From assembly GCF_018320785.1 (NCBI RefSeq), contig NC_054876.1, positions 6,918,207-6,982,206 of the forward strand: DNA of 64,000 nt, given 5' to 3'. Positions 63,060 through 64,000 of the stretch are shown here, in pieces. The notes beneath the pieces were generated by a model that saw only the letters and a list, made by a program, of their open reading frames with translations, did no database searches and was not told the DNA's origin. Source of the DNA: Cheilinus undulatus. Taxonomy: Eukaryota; Chordata; Actinopteri; Labriformes; Labridae. Each line of letters starts with the position of its first letter. The first letter of the stretch is position 1. The translations under genes and the position numbers were made by a program.

Positions 63060-63975
63060 TAACCTGGATTACGATTGGCACAAAAAAATAGAAACCATTT
63101 GTTATAGTCATAGGAAAATGAGGAATTTTGTAAATTTTTAGAAATTTGACTGGAAATTTGGGGGGGGGGGTCCACTTGAAATTTTCCTGGATATTCATCA
63201 AAAATTTTTTGAATTGTTTTTTGGTGTGGAGGGAATTCGTTAGGGAATTTTTCACCATTTCATGATGTTATAGGTGAATTTATTTGTGATTTTTTGAATT
63301 TGCCTAACAATTTTCAGGGTGGGTGGAGTTTCATTGAAATTGACGGGTACTGTCATGGGAATTTTGGGGAATTAATTTGTAGATTTTAGTATTAGATTGT
63401 GAACTCTTGGAGGGATCTGAAATTTCCCTTAATTTACACAGAAAATGTAGGAGATCTGTTTCAAAGTTGTTTTTTTTTGGGGGGGGGGGGTCGACAGAAA
63501 TTGTGTTTCACTTTTAATTTCCATGGACTTGTTAGAGGAATTCATTTGTAAAATTTGGGTAATTTCTTTGGAAATTTGGGGGTATTTTCCATTGAAATGT
63601 TCCTGAATTGTCTTGGAAAATTTAGGGAATCTGTCTGGAGGTTTAAGGGAATTTGTTTGTTAATTTTCAGAATTTTTGTTGGAATTTAAGGGAATTAATT
63701 TGTAAATTTTTGGTACTTTGATTGGACATTTTGGGTAGAATTTGCTTTGAAATCTTGAGGTGGAATTTGCTTGAAAATTCTCAGGAATGTTCATGACAAT
63801 TGTTGTGTACATGATTGTATATTTTGCAGCATCTGATTTGAAGTTTTGGGTAGGGGGATGGTTTTTGGTATTTTCAGTGGAATTTGGGGAAATAATTCTT
63901 AGAAATATTATATATATAAAATTTCCTAAATTTTCCTGGAACAATAAGGGAAATAATTAGGGTGGTTTTTTTTGT
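63060..63975. repeat. GGGAATTT-type degenerate tandem repeat (block 2)
   Basis: About 0.9 kb of GGAATTTGGGG, GAATTTGTTTGTAAATTTT and TTTTCATGGGAATTTTGG variants, interrupted by G runs of about 11 at 63160-63170 and 63479-63490. It continues to near the window edge and lies in the sptbn4 intron upstream of exon 62734-62794. No exon of sptbn4 was found between 62795 and 64000. Confidence 0.8.
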
Positions 63976-64000
63976 TGTTTTTTTTTTAAATTTTCATACG

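Overview
This window is nuclear DNA from a vertebrate, almost certainly a teleost fish. It has split genes with GT-AG introns, 3' UTRs with AATAAA signals, many small inverted-repeat DNA elements, several decayed Tc1/mariner copies and a degenerate tRNA-derived SINE. No bacterial, viral or CRISPR-like organisation was seen. All assignments are by eye from protein similarity, splice logic and motif recognition; no database search was run.

Four protein-coding genes are supported. (1) hnrnpl, plus strand, ten exons between 862 and 11574, lacking its 5' part (RRM1 and the start of RRM2 lie left of the window). (2) irf2bp1, plus strand, an intact 594-codon single coding exon at 16577-18361, probably with a spliced 3' UTR whose second exon is at 26249-27075. 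(3) micu2, minus strand, twelve coding exons from 42625 down to 30170, reconstructed as a complete 417-residue mitochondrial calcium-uptake regulator. (4) sptbn4 (beta-IV spectrin), minus strand, the last five coding exons from 62794 down to 52741, covering the C-terminal specific region and PH domain; the rest lies right of the window.

Layout: hnrnpl and irf2bp1 point right; micu2 and sptbn4 point left. irf2bp1 and micu2 are therefore tail-to-tail. Promoter-like sites are visible upstream of irf2bp1 (ZNF143-type) and micu2 (YY1-type). The genes do not form a pathway: they are a splicing regulator, a transcriptional corepressor, a mitochondrial Ca2+ uniporter regulator and a membrane-skeleton protein. 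From memory, three of the four have human relatives on 19q13, which suggests a conserved block with micu2 placed inside it.

The rest is introns and intergenic DNA full of repeats. Several hAT-type miniature elements still have 8-bp target duplications (12407-12912, 15650-15821, 23021-23375 exact; 6921-7766, 19039-19457, 31294-31816 with seven of eight bases matching). Four Tc1/mariner relics are present. Four satellite-like blocks are unusual: TGGCAAAA-type (43.8-44.3 kb), AGCT-rich (46.7-47.6 kb), TAACATAACA-rich with a longer unit (49.3-50.6 kb), and GGGAATTT-rich in two separate sptbn4 introns (57.7-58.1 and 63.1-64.0 kb).

The most striking single observation is a textbook AT-AC (U12-type) intron inside RRM2 of hnrnpl, with donor, branch site and AC acceptor all readable. 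I found no convincing new multi-gene system; the novelty is in splice architecture and repeat biology.
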